A stretch of 15,302 bases of DNA from DATGEO01 sp035310015. GTDB taxonomy: Bacteria; Chloroflexota; Dormibacteria; Dormibacterales; Dormibacteraceae. The stretch spans positions 1 through 15,302 of the forward strand of contig DATGEO010000157.1 in assembly GCA_035310015.1 (NCBI GenBank), in the 5' to 3' direction. Below the pieces are notes generated by a model that was not told where the DNA came from, did no database searches, and worked only from the letters and a program-made list of their open reading frames with translations. The translations under genes were made by a program, and so were the position numbers. Positions 1-8,802 of this stretch are shown here, piece after piece. How positions within the stretch are numbered: position 1 is the stretch's first letter; each line of letters begins with the position of its first letter.

Positions 1-357
1 TGGCGCCTGGGACGGTTCCGGCGATGCCGGCCGTTCGACCGGTTCGGTCGGACGAGGCTCTTGAAGCTCGTGCGTGGGCGACGGCGAGGGGCTGACCGTG
101 ACCCCGCCGATGTTGCCGACCGACTGGATGAGCCAGTGCCGCGGCTGTGGCGCACCCATCAGCGTGGCCGCCACCAGCGCCAGGGCGGCGAGCCCGCTGA
201 GGACGAGACGCCCGCGGACGTGGGCCCGACCACCTCGCGCCGCGGCCGCCGTCGCGTAGCGCGCCTGGGAGGCGAACGGCGCCTGCAGCGGTGCGCCGGA
301 GGTGAGCTCGTCCGCCAGCTGCGATGCCAGGTCTTCGGGCAGCTCTCGGTCAGGCAT
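1..357 (-). CDS. Putative anti-sigma factor or membrane partner of the adjacent ECF sigma factor (partial)
   Basis: Partial gene: 119 residues are visible and the frame stays open at the left window edge, so the C-terminus is missing. The ATG at 357 overlaps the sigma-factor stop by 8 bases (ATGCCTGA), which points to translational coupling. Residues 1-49 are a soluble, charged, cytosolic-looking segment. Residues about 50-67 form one hydrophobic span (LVLSGLAALALVAATLMG). After about residue 88 comes a Pro/Ser/Thr/Glu-rich stretch, as in many exported linkers. The layout (short cytosolic N-terminus, one span, extracytosolic part, directly after an ECF sigma gene) is typical of an anti-sigma factor. 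No zinc-binding HxxxCxxC motif is seen in the visible part, so the assignment rests on context and topology. It could also be an unrelated membrane protein. Confidence 0.6.
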   Translation of the reverse strand, partial: MPDRELPEDLASQLADELTSGAPLQAPFASQARYATAAAARGGRAHVRGRLVLSGLAALALVAATLMGAPQPRHWLIQSVGNIGGVTVSPSPSPTHELQEPRPTEPVERPASPEPSQAP

Positions 358-934
358 CACCGAGTCCTCGGGGTTCACGTGGCAATACAACGCCGGCGGG
401 CGGCGAAGTCGGAAGCTCGCCGCGCCACTCCGGGCCGAGAGTGTGAGCAAGGGCTTCTCGCGCCTGCCGGAGACGCGCGCCGATGGTGCGCTCGGAAACG
501 CCTTCGAGCCGGGCGATCTCCCGGTTGCTGTAGCCGTGGTGGTAGCGCAGCACGAAGTCGGCGGCGACTCGCGGCGGCAGCGCGGAGAGCGCCTTGATCA
601 GCTCCGAGCGCCCGGCCGAGTCCGCTGGGTCCCGCCCGGGCGCGGGACGCCCAAGCCTGCGCATGACCTCGCCGATGCCGCGCAGCCGCGCGCGCCGGCG
701 GTAGGAGATGGCCGTGTTGACGGCGATCTGATGCATCCACGCCTCGGCCGGCTTGTCGGGCCGGAAGCGCGGCCACGCAGCGTACGCGCGCACGAACGCC
801 TCCTGCACGCAGTCCTCGGCCGCGGAAGAGTCTCCCGTGATCGCGTACAGCACCCGCAGCAGTCGCGGATAGCACGCGCGATACAGACGGTCGAAGTCCT
901 CTCGGTCGCCTGGGCGGTAGTCGGTCACTCCCAC
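350..934 (-). CDS. ECF-type RNA polymerase sigma factor (sigma-70 family)
   Basis: A 194-residue protein that should direct RNA polymerase to a stress or envelope regulon. Region sigma-2 lies at about residues 14-82 (DFDRLYRACYPRLLRVLYAI, then AAEDCVQEAFVRAYAAW and AWMHQIAVNTAISYRRRAR). Region sigma-4 lies at about 110-164 (LIKALSALPPRVAADFVLRY, then YSNREIARLEGVSERTIGAR, a helix-turn-helix). Size and domain order fit the ECF group; no C-terminal extension is seen. I chose the GTG at 934 because AGGTGG (940-945) lies 5 bases before it. GTG codons at 943 and 928 are alternatives, and an overlapping -10 (see 945-951) would favour the shorter forms. It is followed by an overlapping membrane protein, its likely anti-sigma factor. 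The specific regulon cannot be told from sequence. Confidence 0.9.
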   Translation of the reverse strand: MGVTDYRPGDREDFDRLYRACYPRLLRVLYAITGDSSAAEDCVQEAFVRAYAAWPRFRPDKPAEAWMHQIAVNTAISYRRRARLRGIGEVMRRLGRPAPGRDPADSAGRSELIKALSALPPRVAADFVLRYHHGYSNREIARLEGVSERTIGARLRQAREALAHTLGPEWRGELPTSPPAGVVLPREPRGLGDA

Positions 935-944
935 GAAGCCCACC

Positions 945-951
945 TACACTA
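945..951. promoter_or_regulatory. Overlapping face-to-face -10 elements between the sigma-factor gene and gnd
   Basis: The heptamer TACACTA reads as TACACT (TAnnnT) on the plus strand and TAGTGT (TAnnnT) on the minus strand. On the plus strand it ends 7 bases before GTG 958, the second codon of gnd, which fits a leaderless transcript. On the minus strand it would start transcription near 939, just before the GTG codons at 934 and 928. Only 20 bases separate the chosen divergent starts, so a shared symmetrical promoter is plausible. No clear -35 was found. Promoter function is inferred. Confidence 0.4.
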
Positions 952-954
952 ACG

Positions 955-2397
955 ATGGTGAGCGAGCGCGAGATCGGCGTCGTCGGGCTGGCCACGATGG
1001 GAATGAACCTCGCTCGCAACCTGGCGCGCCACGGCTCGCGGGTCGCCGTCTACAACCGCACGCGCAAGCGCACCGACGACTTCATGGAGCAGTTCGGCAA
1101 GGAAGGTGACTTCCACGCGGCGTTCTCGCTGGAGGAGCTGGTCGGGCTGCTCAAGTCGCCGCGCGCGATCCTGATCATGGTCAAGGCCGGCGCGCCGGTG
1201 GACGATGCGATCGACTCTTTGTCGCGTCTGCTTCAGCCCGGCGACACCTTGATCGACGGCGGCAACTCGCTGTTCCACGACACACGCCGGCGCAGCGCGA
1301 CGATGGCGAAGGCCGGTTTCGGGTTCCTGGGCACCGGCGTGTCGGGCGGAGAGGAGGGCGCGCTTTTTGGCCCGAGCATCATGCCCGGAGGGCCGAGGGA
1401 GTCCTATGCGCGGGTCGAATCGATGCTGACCGCGATCGCGGCGCAGGTCGACGGCGTGCCGTGCTGCACGTACATCGGGCCCGACGGAGCCGGGCACTTC
1501 GTGAAGATGGTGCACAACGGAATCGAGTACGCCGACATCCAGCTCATCGCCGAGAGTTACGACTTCTTGCGCGACACGCTCGGCCTGAACGCGGCAGAGC
1601 TCGCCGGCGTCTTTGGCGCGTGGAATCAGGGCGAGCTGCAGTCCTACCTCATCGAGATCACGTCGCAAGTGCTCGCCAAGCGCGACGGCTCCGACCACTC
1701 CTCGCTCGTCGACGCCATCGAGGACGAGGCCGAGCAGAAAGGCACGGGCCGCTGGACGAGCCAGTCCGCGCTCGACCTCGGCGTGCCGCTGACGGGCATC
1801 ACCGAGGCCGTGTTCGCGCGTGTCCTCTCGAGCCAGAAGCAGGAGCGCGTCAAGGCGAGTGAGGTGCTGGCCGGACCCAGGCCGGCTCGCAACGGCGCGA
1901 AGAACGACGACGCGCTGATCGACGACGTGCGCGATGCGCTGTACGCCGCGAAGATCGTGGCCTACGCGCAGGGTTTCGAGCACCTGGCCGCGGGCTCGCG
2001 CGAGTACCGGTGGAACCTGGACATGGGCTCGCTCGCGACCATCTGGCGCGGCGGCTGCATCATCCGCGCGCGGTTCCTCGATCGCATCCGCGAGGCTTAC
2101 GCGAACGATCCCGGCCTCGAGAGCCTCCTGCTCGCGCCCTTCTTCCAGGAGGCGCTGGCGTCGGCGCAGCCGGCGTGGCGGCGGGTGGTGATGAAGGCGA
2201 TCGACGCCGGCGTGCCCGTTCCCGCGTTTGCGTCCTCGCTCGCGTACTACGACGGCTACCGCCGGGCGCGCGGGCCCGCGAACCTCATCCAGGGACTGCG
2301 CGATTATTTCGGGGCGCACACGTACCACCGCATCGACCGCGAGGGCGCGTATCACACGCGCTGGGCTCAGGACGGAACGGAGGTCAAGGTCGAGTAG
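955..2397 (+). CDS. gnd: 6-phosphogluconate dehydrogenase (decarboxylating)
   Basis: Converts 6-phosphogluconate to ribulose 5-phosphate and CO2 with reduction of NADP+, the third step of the oxidative pentose phosphate pathway, in the cytosol. The 480 residues match the usual length of about 470-480. The N-terminal Rossmann motif is GLATMGMNLARNLA (11-24), followed by YNRT (33-36), the NADP-type pattern. The family signature VSGGEEGALFGPSIMPGG sits at 129-146. The catalytic stretch GAGHFVKMVHNGIEYADIQL (178-197) carries the Lys, His, Asn and Glu expected (K184, H187, N188, E191). The C-terminus ends with the typical DYFGAHTYHRID. The start is ATG 955 or GTG 958; there is no Shine-Dalgarno sequence and a -10-like hexamer lies just upstream. 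The 3' end overlaps the convergent membrane gene by 14 bases. Confidence 0.97.
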   Translation: MVSEREIGVVGLATMGMNLARNLARHGSRVAVYNRTRKRTDDFMEQFGKEGDFHAAFSLEELVGLLKSPRAILIMVKAGAPVDDAIDSLSRLLQPGDTLIDGGNSLFHDTRRRSATMAKAGFGFLGTGVSGGEEGALFGPSIMPGGPRESYARVESMLTAIAAQVDGVPCCTYIGPDGAGHFVKMVHNGIEYADIQLIAESYDFLRDTLGLNAAELAGVFGAWNQGELQSYLIEITSQVLAKRDGSDHSSLVDAIEDEAEQKGTGRWTSQSALDLGVPLTGITEAVFARVLSSQKQERVKASEVLAGPRPARNGAKNDDALIDDVRDALYAAKIVAYAQGFEHLAAGSREYRWNLDMGSLATIWRGGCIIRARFLDRIREAYANDPGLESLLLAPFFQEALASAQPAWRRVVMKAIDAGVPVPAFASSLAYYDGYRRARGPANLIQGLRDYFGAHTYHRIDREGAYHTRWAQDGTEVKVE

Positions 2398-2680
2398 AGG
2401 CGGGCGGCGCCTCTGCCGCTGAGGGGTCCTGGCCCAGCACCACGAAGACCACGGCGAGCGCGAGCGCGACCGCGGGCGGTCCCCAGTCTTCGACCCAGGT
2501 GCCGGCGAAGAAGATGCGCGCGATCGTGGTCGCGACGACGTACACGCCGCCGAGGACGAGCGCGAGCCGCAGGCGCCGGCCCGCGTGGCGCAGCTGCCGC
2601 CGGATGCCGCCGGGCCGCAGCGAGAGGATGGTGATGCTCACGAGCACGAGCACCACCAGCCCGATGGCGAAGCTTCTCAA
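2384..2680 (-). CDS. Small hypothetical membrane protein
   Basis: A 98-residue protein not recognised as a named family. It has three hydrophobic stretches at about residues 4-21, 38-58 and 67-83. The first two are separated by an Arg-rich loop (RPGGIRRQLRHAGRRLR), and the tail is short and polar (about 85-98). By the positive-inside rule the Arg-rich loop should face the cytosol. It starts 10 bases after the stop of the zincin-like gene on the same strand, so it is probably the last gene of the msrB operon. Its end runs 14 bases into the convergent end of gnd. Its function is unknown; it is called a gene because it has a complete frame, sensible membrane topology and operon placement. Confidence 0.65.
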   Translation of the reverse strand: MRSFAIGLVVLVLVSITILSLRPGGIRRQLRHAGRRLRLALVLGGVYVVATTIARIFFAGTWVEDWGPPAVALALAVVFVVLGQDPSAAEAPPASTRP

Positions 2681-2690
2681 GCGCTGACGC

Positions 2691-3155
2691 TCAGGCGGCG
2701 CGCGACCGCCGGCTCAGCGCGGCGTCGGCGTCGTCGACGCCCACCCGCTGGCGGCGGAAGTTGTGCAGCGCGAAGCGGTCGCACGCGGTCTCGGCCGCCG
2801 ATTTTCGCTTCAGCTGCTCGTGCATGTACCAGTGCAGCCATTCGTGGCAGTAGAGAAACCGCAGCACGTCGCGGCGCGAGCGGAACGTCACGTTCTCGGA
2901 GAGCCACGAGAAGTGCATGCCCTTGCCGCGCTTGCGTCGTGCGCCGTGGTACACGGTCTCCCGGAAAGGGCGGAACGGCAAGGGCACCTGGAGTGTGATC
3001 TGCCGCCCGTCGAAGTCGCAGAGTGCCGCGAGGTGCGGCCCCGTGCGGTAGCGCAGCGGCTTGACGACGACGTCGTAGTCGGTGCGCGGCAGGCCGGCGA
3101 GGGCGCGGCGGGCGGCGGCCGTGGTCAGCTCGGGCAGCTCGCTTCTTATCGCCAT
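2691..3155 (-). CDS. Small zincin-like putative metallopeptidase (HExxH protein)
   Basis: A 154-residue cytosolic-looking protein without signal peptide or membrane span. The motif CHEWLHWYMHE (103-113) supplies an HExxH zinc site (H104, E105, H108). An ETACDRFAL segment (122-130) could provide the third ligand, E122, as in gluzincins with a downstream E...D..FA helix (M48 or ImmA/IrrE style). H112 is an alternative ligand. The N-terminal half (about 28-70) reads as beta-rich, with several Arg residues. I do not recognise the exact family; SprT-like or ImmA/IrrE-like peptidases are the nearest ideas, and peptidase activity is inference. The ATG at 3155 is preceded by purine-rich GAGAAGAAG. 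It lies 22 bases after msrB and 10 before the membrane gene, so the three probably share a transcript. Confidence 0.75.
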   Translation of the reverse strand: MAIRSELPELTTAAARRALAGLPRTDYDVVVKPLRYRTGPHLAALCDFDGRQITLQVPLPFRPFRETVYHGARRKRGKGMHFSWLSENVTFRSRRDVLRFLYCHEWLHWYMHEQLKRKSAAETACDRFALHNFRRQRVGVDDADAALSRRSRAA

Positions 3156-3177
3156 CTTCTTCTCGCCGGCCGCGAAG

Positions 3178-3588
<411 letters not shown>

Positions 3589-3593
3589 CTCGG

Positions 3594-3600
3594 CTCCTCT
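3594..3600 (-). promoter_or_regulatory. Strong ribosome binding site of msrB
   Basis: AGAGGAG on the minus strand ends 5 bases before ATG 3588. It decides the msrB start against the upstream ATG at 3606, and it contrasts with the weak or absent sites before most other genes here. Confidence 0.75.
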
Positions 3601-3627
3601 GGGCATTCCGGCTCGCGCGCCTGGGAT

Positions 3628-3648
3628 CCCGGCGGCCTGGCCTCCGGG
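3628..3648. other. GC-rich dyad between the M50 protease gene and msrB
   Basis: A near-perfect 21-base palindrome centred on T3638: the 10-base arms pair with one mismatch. It lies about 20 bases downstream of the M50 protease stop on the minus strand and about 40 bases before msrB. It could form a hairpin that ends or attenuates the upstream transcript, or serve as a protein-binding site. There is no T-run after it on the minus strand, so it is not a classical intrinsic terminator. A TAGACT (-10-like, TAnnnT) at 3656-3661 on the minus strand lies just upstream and could start an msrB transcript that begins with this dyad. Confidence 0.35.
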
Positions 3649-3668
3649 GCGCTCCAGTCTACGACCCG

Positions 3669-4790
3669 TCAGCGGCTCCCCACCGCCTGCCGGACGGTCA
3701 GGAGGCGGGCGATGTCGACGGGGGAGACGATGCCCACGAGCTCTTCCTTGTCGAATACGAGCACCCGATGTTCGAGTGCGCTCCCAATCCGTTCCACGAG
3801 CGCCGACAGGTCCTCGTCCGGGCGGGACGTGGGCACGTCGCCGATGGGCCTGGCGACGGTGCTCAGGCGCTGCGTGGAGCGCTCAGCGCCGCCGATCTTG
3901 ACCAGGTCGGCCAGGCGCACGACGCCGGTCAGCCTGCCCGAAGGGTCGTGCACCGGGTAGGTCGTGAACTGATGGCCGGGCGCGACGTTCTCGAGGAACT
4001 GCTCAACGGTTATCCAGTCGGGGATCGTGATCACCGGCGAGGTCATGGCCGCCGAAACCGGCACCGACTTGAGCGCGTCCTTGATGGCGACCCCGCTCTC
4101 CTCGGACGCGCCGGCCGAGAGCAGGAACCAGCCGATGAAGGCCAGCCAGACGCCGTTGATGACCGAGCCGGTGAAGAGGCCCGCGACGCCGAGGGCGATC
4201 ATCAGGTAGGCGATCCAGCGGCCGATCCTCACGGCGCTGTGAACGCCCTGCCGGCGGCTGCCCTGGCGCCACCAGAAGATCGCGGCGAGCAGCCGGCCAC
4301 CGTCGAGCGGGAACGCCGGCACGAGGTTGAAGACGCCGAGCATCGCGTTGACGAGCGCGAGCCACGCGAACACGTCGGACACGAGGGGCGCGGTGCCGGT
4401 GGCGAACGAGAGTCCGAGGGCGATTCCGGCGACGACGAAGCTGGTGATCGGGCCGACGATCGTGATGAGCGCTTCGGCGCCCGCGCTCTTGGGCTCGCCG
4501 TCGAGCCGCGACACTCCGCCGAAGAGCCACAGGGTTATGCCCGCCACGCGCACGCCGCTGCGGCGGGCGACGAGCGCGTGCGCCATCTCGTGGGCCAGCA
4601 GGCAGGCGTAGAACGCCAGCGCGCCGGCCGCGCCCGCGATCCAGTACGAGCCCGACGGCTGATTGGGAACGTCCGCCGGCAGGATGCCGGTGGCGAGCGT
4701 CCAGGCGATGAGCACGAAGATGAAGACCAGGCTCCAGTTGGCCCCGATCTCGATGCCGAAGATCTTGCCGAGGCGGATGCTGGGAGCCAC
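3669..4790 (-). CDS. Site-2-type intramembrane zinc metalloprotease (M50 family) with C-terminal CBS pair
   Basis: A polytopic membrane protease expected to cut transmembrane helices of regulatory proteins such as anti-sigma factors. It has 373 residues. About six hydrophobic spans occupy residues 17-230. HEMAH (67-71) supplies H67, E68 and H71. NLVPAFPLDGGRLL (155-168) supplies the third zinc ligand D163. Two CBS repeats follow (about 245-300 and 312-366), giving the architecture of the M50 subgroup that includes mycobacterial Rip3. CBS domains often bind adenine nucleotides, so ligand control is plausible but unproven. The GTG at 4790 starts 9 bases after the stop of the RsbA-like gene with only a weak Shine-Dalgarno sequence, suggesting coupling. 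Its substrate is unknown; the partner-switching genes just upstream, or the anti-sigma-like protein at 1-357, are candidates by proximity only. Confidence 0.92.
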   Translation of the reverse strand: MAPSIRLGKIFGIEIGANWSLVFIFVLIAWTLATGILPADVPNQPSGSYWIAGAAGALAFYACLLAHEMAHALVARRSGVRVAGITLWLFGGVSRLDGEPKSAGAEALITIVGPITSFVVAGIALGLSFATGTAPLVSDVFAWLALVNAMLGVFNLVPAFPLDGGRLLAAIFWWRQGSRRQGVHSAVRIGRWIAYLMIALGVAGLFTGSVINGVWLAFIGWFLLSAGASEESGVAIKDALKSVPVSAAMTSPVITIPDWITVEQFLENVAPGHQFTTYPVHDPSGRLTGVVRLADLVKIGGAERSTQRLSTVARPIGDVPTSRPDEDLSALVERIGSALEHRVLVFDKEELVGIVSPVDIARLLTVRQAVGSR

Positions 4791-4799
4791 GCCGTAACT

Positions 4800-5744
4800 C
4801 TAGGCGGTGGTCAGTATCCTCACCTTCATCAGCAGCCGCACCACCGTGCCCGTGGCGTAGGTGCGGATCTGCACCAGGTCGCACAGCTGGTTGGCCAGCC
4901 ACAGGCCGCGCGGGGTGGAGGTGCCGTGGCCGCGCTCGCGGTCGGCCAGCGGCTTGTCGTACCGGCCACGGTCGCGGACCTCGCAGACGAGGTTTCCGTC
5001 CTCCCTCCACATGAGGAAGGTCCCGCCGCCGCCGCCGTGCCGCACGCTGTTGGTCGCGATCTCGTTGACCGCGCACACGAGGTCGTCGGTTCGCGTCTGG
5101 TCGAGCCCGGCTCCGGTTGCGTAGCGGCCGGTGAACGACCGCAGGTTGCCAAGATCCTCGGCGCCGAACGTGATCGCCACGGCTTCGCGCGGGGCGGGGC
5201 GCAGCGGCGTGTCCGGAACTGCCGCGCTGCCGTCGATGCCTCGGAACTGCGGGCTCGGAAGCTCGACATGTCGCTCGCTCACGTAGGCGTGGCTGCGACG
5301 AGCCTCATCGATCACGTACGCCGGTAGCGCCTCCGTGTCGTACGGGCACAGCAGGCGCCACGGCCGCCCCCCGCCGAAGGCGACGTTCAGCAGCGACTCG
5401 TGGCGCTGGCACTCGACGAGCTCGTCGGCCGAGCGGCCGGCCCAGATCGGCTCGCCGATGCCGCGCAGCCCGCGGCCTTCGTGGTCGTGCCCTTCCACGA
5501 ACTCGCGCCACGCGGGGATGATCCGCGCCGGGTTGGCGCCGACCTGCGCCATGTTCGCGAAGTGCACCGCGGAGGCGTCTTCGCCCAGCTCCCGCCTGAG
5601 CAGCCGGACCTTCTCCTCCGACTCGACGACGAGGATCGCGTCGCCGGCTTGCACGCCCTGCCGGATGAACGGCACCGTGCCCAGCAGGAACTCGTCCTCA
5701 CTCGCGTAGAAGAGCGCCTCGTGACGGAACCCGTGGTCGTTCAT
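4800..5744 (-). CDS. MEDS domain plus HATPase_c regulator (RsbA-like anti-sigma kinase)
   Basis: A 314-residue cytosolic regulator. Residues about 8-160 match the MEDS sensory domain (HEALFYASEDEFLLGTVPFI, the GIGEPIW segment, the CQRHESLLN segment). Residues about 185-310 are an RsbW/SpoIIAB-type ATPase: N-box NEIATNSVRHG (228-238), the VRDRG segment (256-260) in place of the G1 box, and the RGLWLANQLCD segment (279-289) near the G2 box. There is no HisKA phosphoacceptor domain, so a serine kinase or anti-sigma role is more likely than a two-component kinase. The ATG at 5744 overlaps the STAS stop (ATGA) and follows GAGGTGG, which excludes the longer open frame that only covers the STAS gene. 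The partner STAS protein is the natural substrate. The M50 protease follows 9 bases later. The signal sensed by the MEDS domain is unknown. Confidence 0.9.
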   Translation of the reverse strand: MNDHGFRHEALFYASEDEFLLGTVPFIRQGVQAGDAILVVESEEKVRLLRRELGEDASAVHFANMAQVGANPARIIPAWREFVEGHDHEGRGLRGIGEPIWAGRSADELVECQRHESLLNVAFGGGRPWRLLCPYDTEALPAYVIDEARRSHAYVSERHVELPSPQFRGIDGSAAVPDTPLRPAPREAVAITFGAEDLGNLRSFTGRYATGAGLDQTRTDDLVCAVNEIATNSVRHGGGGGTFLMWREDGNLVCEVRDRGRYDKPLADRERGHGTSTPRGLWLANQLCDLVQIRTYATGTVVRLLMKVRILTTA

Positions 5745-6148
5745 GCCGCCACCTCGCAGTTGCAGAACGCAAGCCCCGGCAGCTCGGCCCAGCCGACGAC
5801 GTCCAGCACGCGCTCGATCTGTGCGGGCAGGCCGTGCAGCATGAGCCGGTGTTTGTCGTCGCGACGTTCTGCGTGCGCGACGAGGGCGCGAATGCCGCTG
5901 ATGTCGCAGAAAGAGAGGAAGTCCAGGTCGAGGTGCAGATCCCCGGAGTTCCCGCATGCACGAAGGGCTTCCGTTACGGCGTGCACGTTGGACAGGTCGA
6001 TCTCTCCCGTGAACCTCAGCCCGACCGGAGCAAGCGTGCGCGTGACCACGAGCTGGCTTCCCGCATACAGCCGCTCTTCACCCGCAGCGATGGGTCTGAC
6101 GGCCGTGAGAGGCCTACCCCGCCCGGGTTGATCGTCCAGCTGCGCCAC
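5741..6148 (-). CDS. STAS-domain anti-sigma factor antagonist
   Basis: A small cytosolic protein of the SpoIIAA/RsbV type, about 135 residues with the start used here. The STAS fold covers about residues 33-132: the LRFTGEIDLSNVHAVTEAL strand-helix unit, HLDLDFLSFCDISGIRALV, then HGLPAQIERVLDVVGW. The CDISG motif keeps the serine (S84) that is phosphorylated in SpoIIAA-like proteins, so it can probably be switched by the neighbouring HATPase protein. The start is uncertain. GTG 6148 is the best in-frame codon upstream of the domain but has no Shine-Dalgarno sequence; a second in-frame GTG sits near residue 34, close to the domain edge. The frame stays open further upstream but there only shadows the divergent tryptophanase gene. 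The stop overlaps the next start (ATGA), so the two proteins are coupled in translation. Confidence 0.85.
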   Translation of the reverse strand: MAQLDDQPGRGRPLTAVRPIAAGEERLYAGSQLVVTRTLAPVGLRFTGEIDLSNVHAVTEALRACGNSGDLHLDLDFLSFCDISGIRALVAHAERRDDKHRLMLHGLPAQIERVLDVVGWAELPGLAFCNCEVAA

Positions 6149-6216
6149 TACGAGAGGAACGAACGAAGCGCCGAAAGGACCTGAGTACGGCCCGGCGGCG
6201 GGGTGTTCTTTTTGGT

Positions 6217-6250
6217 TGGGGCGCCGGACCCGCAAGGGTCGGGCGCTCCA
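6217..6250 (+). other. Strong hairpin with GCAA tetraloop upstream of the tryptophanase gene
   Basis: The arms 6217-6231 and 6236-6250 pair over 15 positions, with one G/G mismatch (6226/6241) and one G-T pair (6220/6247). The loop 6232-6235 is GCAA, a GNRA-type tetraloop. A T-run (TTCTTTTT, 6206-6213) lies just before it and CCCTTTTCC just after it. It sits in the 136-base divergent spacer between the STAS and tryptophanase genes. It may be a weak terminator or attenuator on the plus strand, a transcript-stabilising hairpin, or a dispersed repeat. On the minus strand it is followed by an A-rich stretch, so it is not a terminator there. Confidence 0.5.
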
Positions 6251-6270
6251 CCCTTTTCCGCCCCGCGGCG

Positions 6271-6276
6271 GACAAT
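6271..6276 (+). promoter_or_regulatory. Possible -10 element of the tryptophanase gene
   Basis: GACAAT differs from TACAAT only at the first position and ends 8 bases before ATG 6285. This is the spacing of a leaderless transcript, as also seen before gnd, the orphan regulator and proline dehydrogenase. No Shine-Dalgarno sequence or clear -35 is seen. Confidence 0.3.
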
Positions 6277-6284
6277 GGCGGCGA

Positions 6285-7690
<1,406 letters not shown>

Positions 7691-7694
<4 letters not shown>

Positions 7695-8704
7695 CCGCGA
7701 AGGCGAACCCGCACGACCCCGGCTTCGAGCATGCCGGCACGCTCGCGGAAGCCGTGCTCGAGGCGGCGGCGCGGCCGATCCACATCGCCGGCGGCGGTGA
7801 GGTGCGCACGGGCACCGCGTCATGGACGGATCCGACGATGACCGCCAAGGGCGTGTTCTATCCGGACGGCGTCACCACGGCCGAGGACCGGCTGCGCTAC
7901 TACGCGACACGGTTCCCGGTGGTCGAGGTCGACTCCACGTATTACGCGCTGCCGCGAGAGGCGCAGTCGAAGCTCTGGGTCGAGCGCACACCCGACGACT
8001 TCGTGATCGACGTGAAGGCGCATGCGCTGATGACCGGCCAGCCGAGCGAGGTCAAGCGCCTGCCACGCGACATCCGCGACGAGCTGCCCGACACGCTGAA
8101 AGAGAAGGCGCGGATCTACGGCAAGGACCTGCCGAAGGAGCTGTACGACGCGGTGTGGGAGACATTCGCGAAGGGTGTCGAGCCACTGCACCAGGCGGGC
8201 AAGCTCGGCGCCGTCTTCCTGCAGTTTCCGCGCTGGGTGTTCCCGTCGTCAGAAGCCCGCGAGCGAATCCTCGACGCGGCGTCGCGGCTCAGCGGCCGCA
8301 AGCTGACCGTGGAGTTTCGGAACGCGTCCTGGTTCAACGAGAAGAACGCCGAGCGCACCCTGCGCTTCCTCACCGACAACAAGATCCCTTACGTCGTGGT
8401 CGATGAGCCCCAGGGCTTCAAGAGCTCGGTGCCTCCGGTGGCCGCGGTCACGTCCGCCGAGCTGGCGGTGTTTCGCTTTCATGGCCGGCGCGCGGAGACT
8501 TGGGAGAAGCCGAACATCCAGCCCAACGAACGCTTCCGGTACCTCTACGACGAGGACGAGCTCGCGGACTGGGCGCCCCGCATCGCGCAGGCCGCACGCG
8601 CCACGAAGCAGGTGCACGCCCTGATGAACAACTGCTCGGGCAACTACGGGACCACGAACGCGCTCCAGCTGGCGGAGCTGGTCAAGCAGTACATGAGCGA
8701 CTAG
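7691..8704 (+). CDS. DUF72 family protein (YecE-like TIM-barrel)
   Basis: A 337-residue cytosolic protein of the DUF72/YecE family, whose biochemical role is not established. Visible family features are the opening strand RTGTASWTDPTM with the GVFYPDG segment, EVDSTYYALP, the VKAHALMTG segment, AVFLQFPRWVFPS, LTVEFRNASWFNEKNAER and VFRFHGR. These are spread over the barrel in the expected order. It is longer than the roughly 240-270 residues of many members, with about 38 extra N-terminal residues and an inserted segment around residues 118-145 (about DIRDELPDTLKEKARIYGKD). The ATG overlaps the tryptophanase stop by 4 bases, so it is translated in a coupled way with tnaA. Whether it acts in tryptophan or indole metabolism is unknown; co-transcription is the only hint. 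Confidence 0.9.
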
Positions 8705-8789
8705 ATGGCGCCGCCGCTCCGTCCTGACCGCGAAGCGGTGGCATAGCCTCCTCGGGGTCATTCGAAGTCCTGGCGCTGGCACGCGGACT

Positions 8790-8795
8790 TACCAT
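8790..8795 (+). promoter_or_regulatory. -10-like element of the orphan response-regulator gene
   Basis: TACCAT (TAnnnT) ends exactly 7 bases before GTG 8803. The GGAG at 8797-8800 lies only 2 bases from the start, too close for a normal Shine-Dalgarno sequence. A leaderless transcript beginning at the GTG fits better. The rest of the 98-base spacer (8705-8802) holds only a 5-bp hairpin at 8727-8739 with no T-run. Confidence 0.4.
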
Positions 8796-8802
8796 CGGAG
8801 CC

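Noticed and set aside
949..2355. A long open frame on the minus strand opposite gnd (468 codons)
   Set aside because: It is an antisense shadow of a clear, full-length gnd. The Arg/His/Val-rich composition shows no family motif; such frames are common opposite GC-rich genes.
5745..5957. A 71-residue N-terminal extension of the MEDS/HATPase protein
   Set aside because: It only covers the STAS coding region in another frame; ATG 5744 has a good ribosome site and the ATGA overlap.
6216..6284. An upstream TTG start extending tryptophanase by 23 residues
   Set aside because: The extension encodes the hairpin and reads as Arg/Pro-rich filler; the family N-terminus is already complete from ATG 6285.
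8727..8739. A small hairpin (ACCGC-GAA-GCGGT) after the DUF72 gene as a terminator
   Set aside because: The stem is only 5 bp and there is no T-run; too weak to call.
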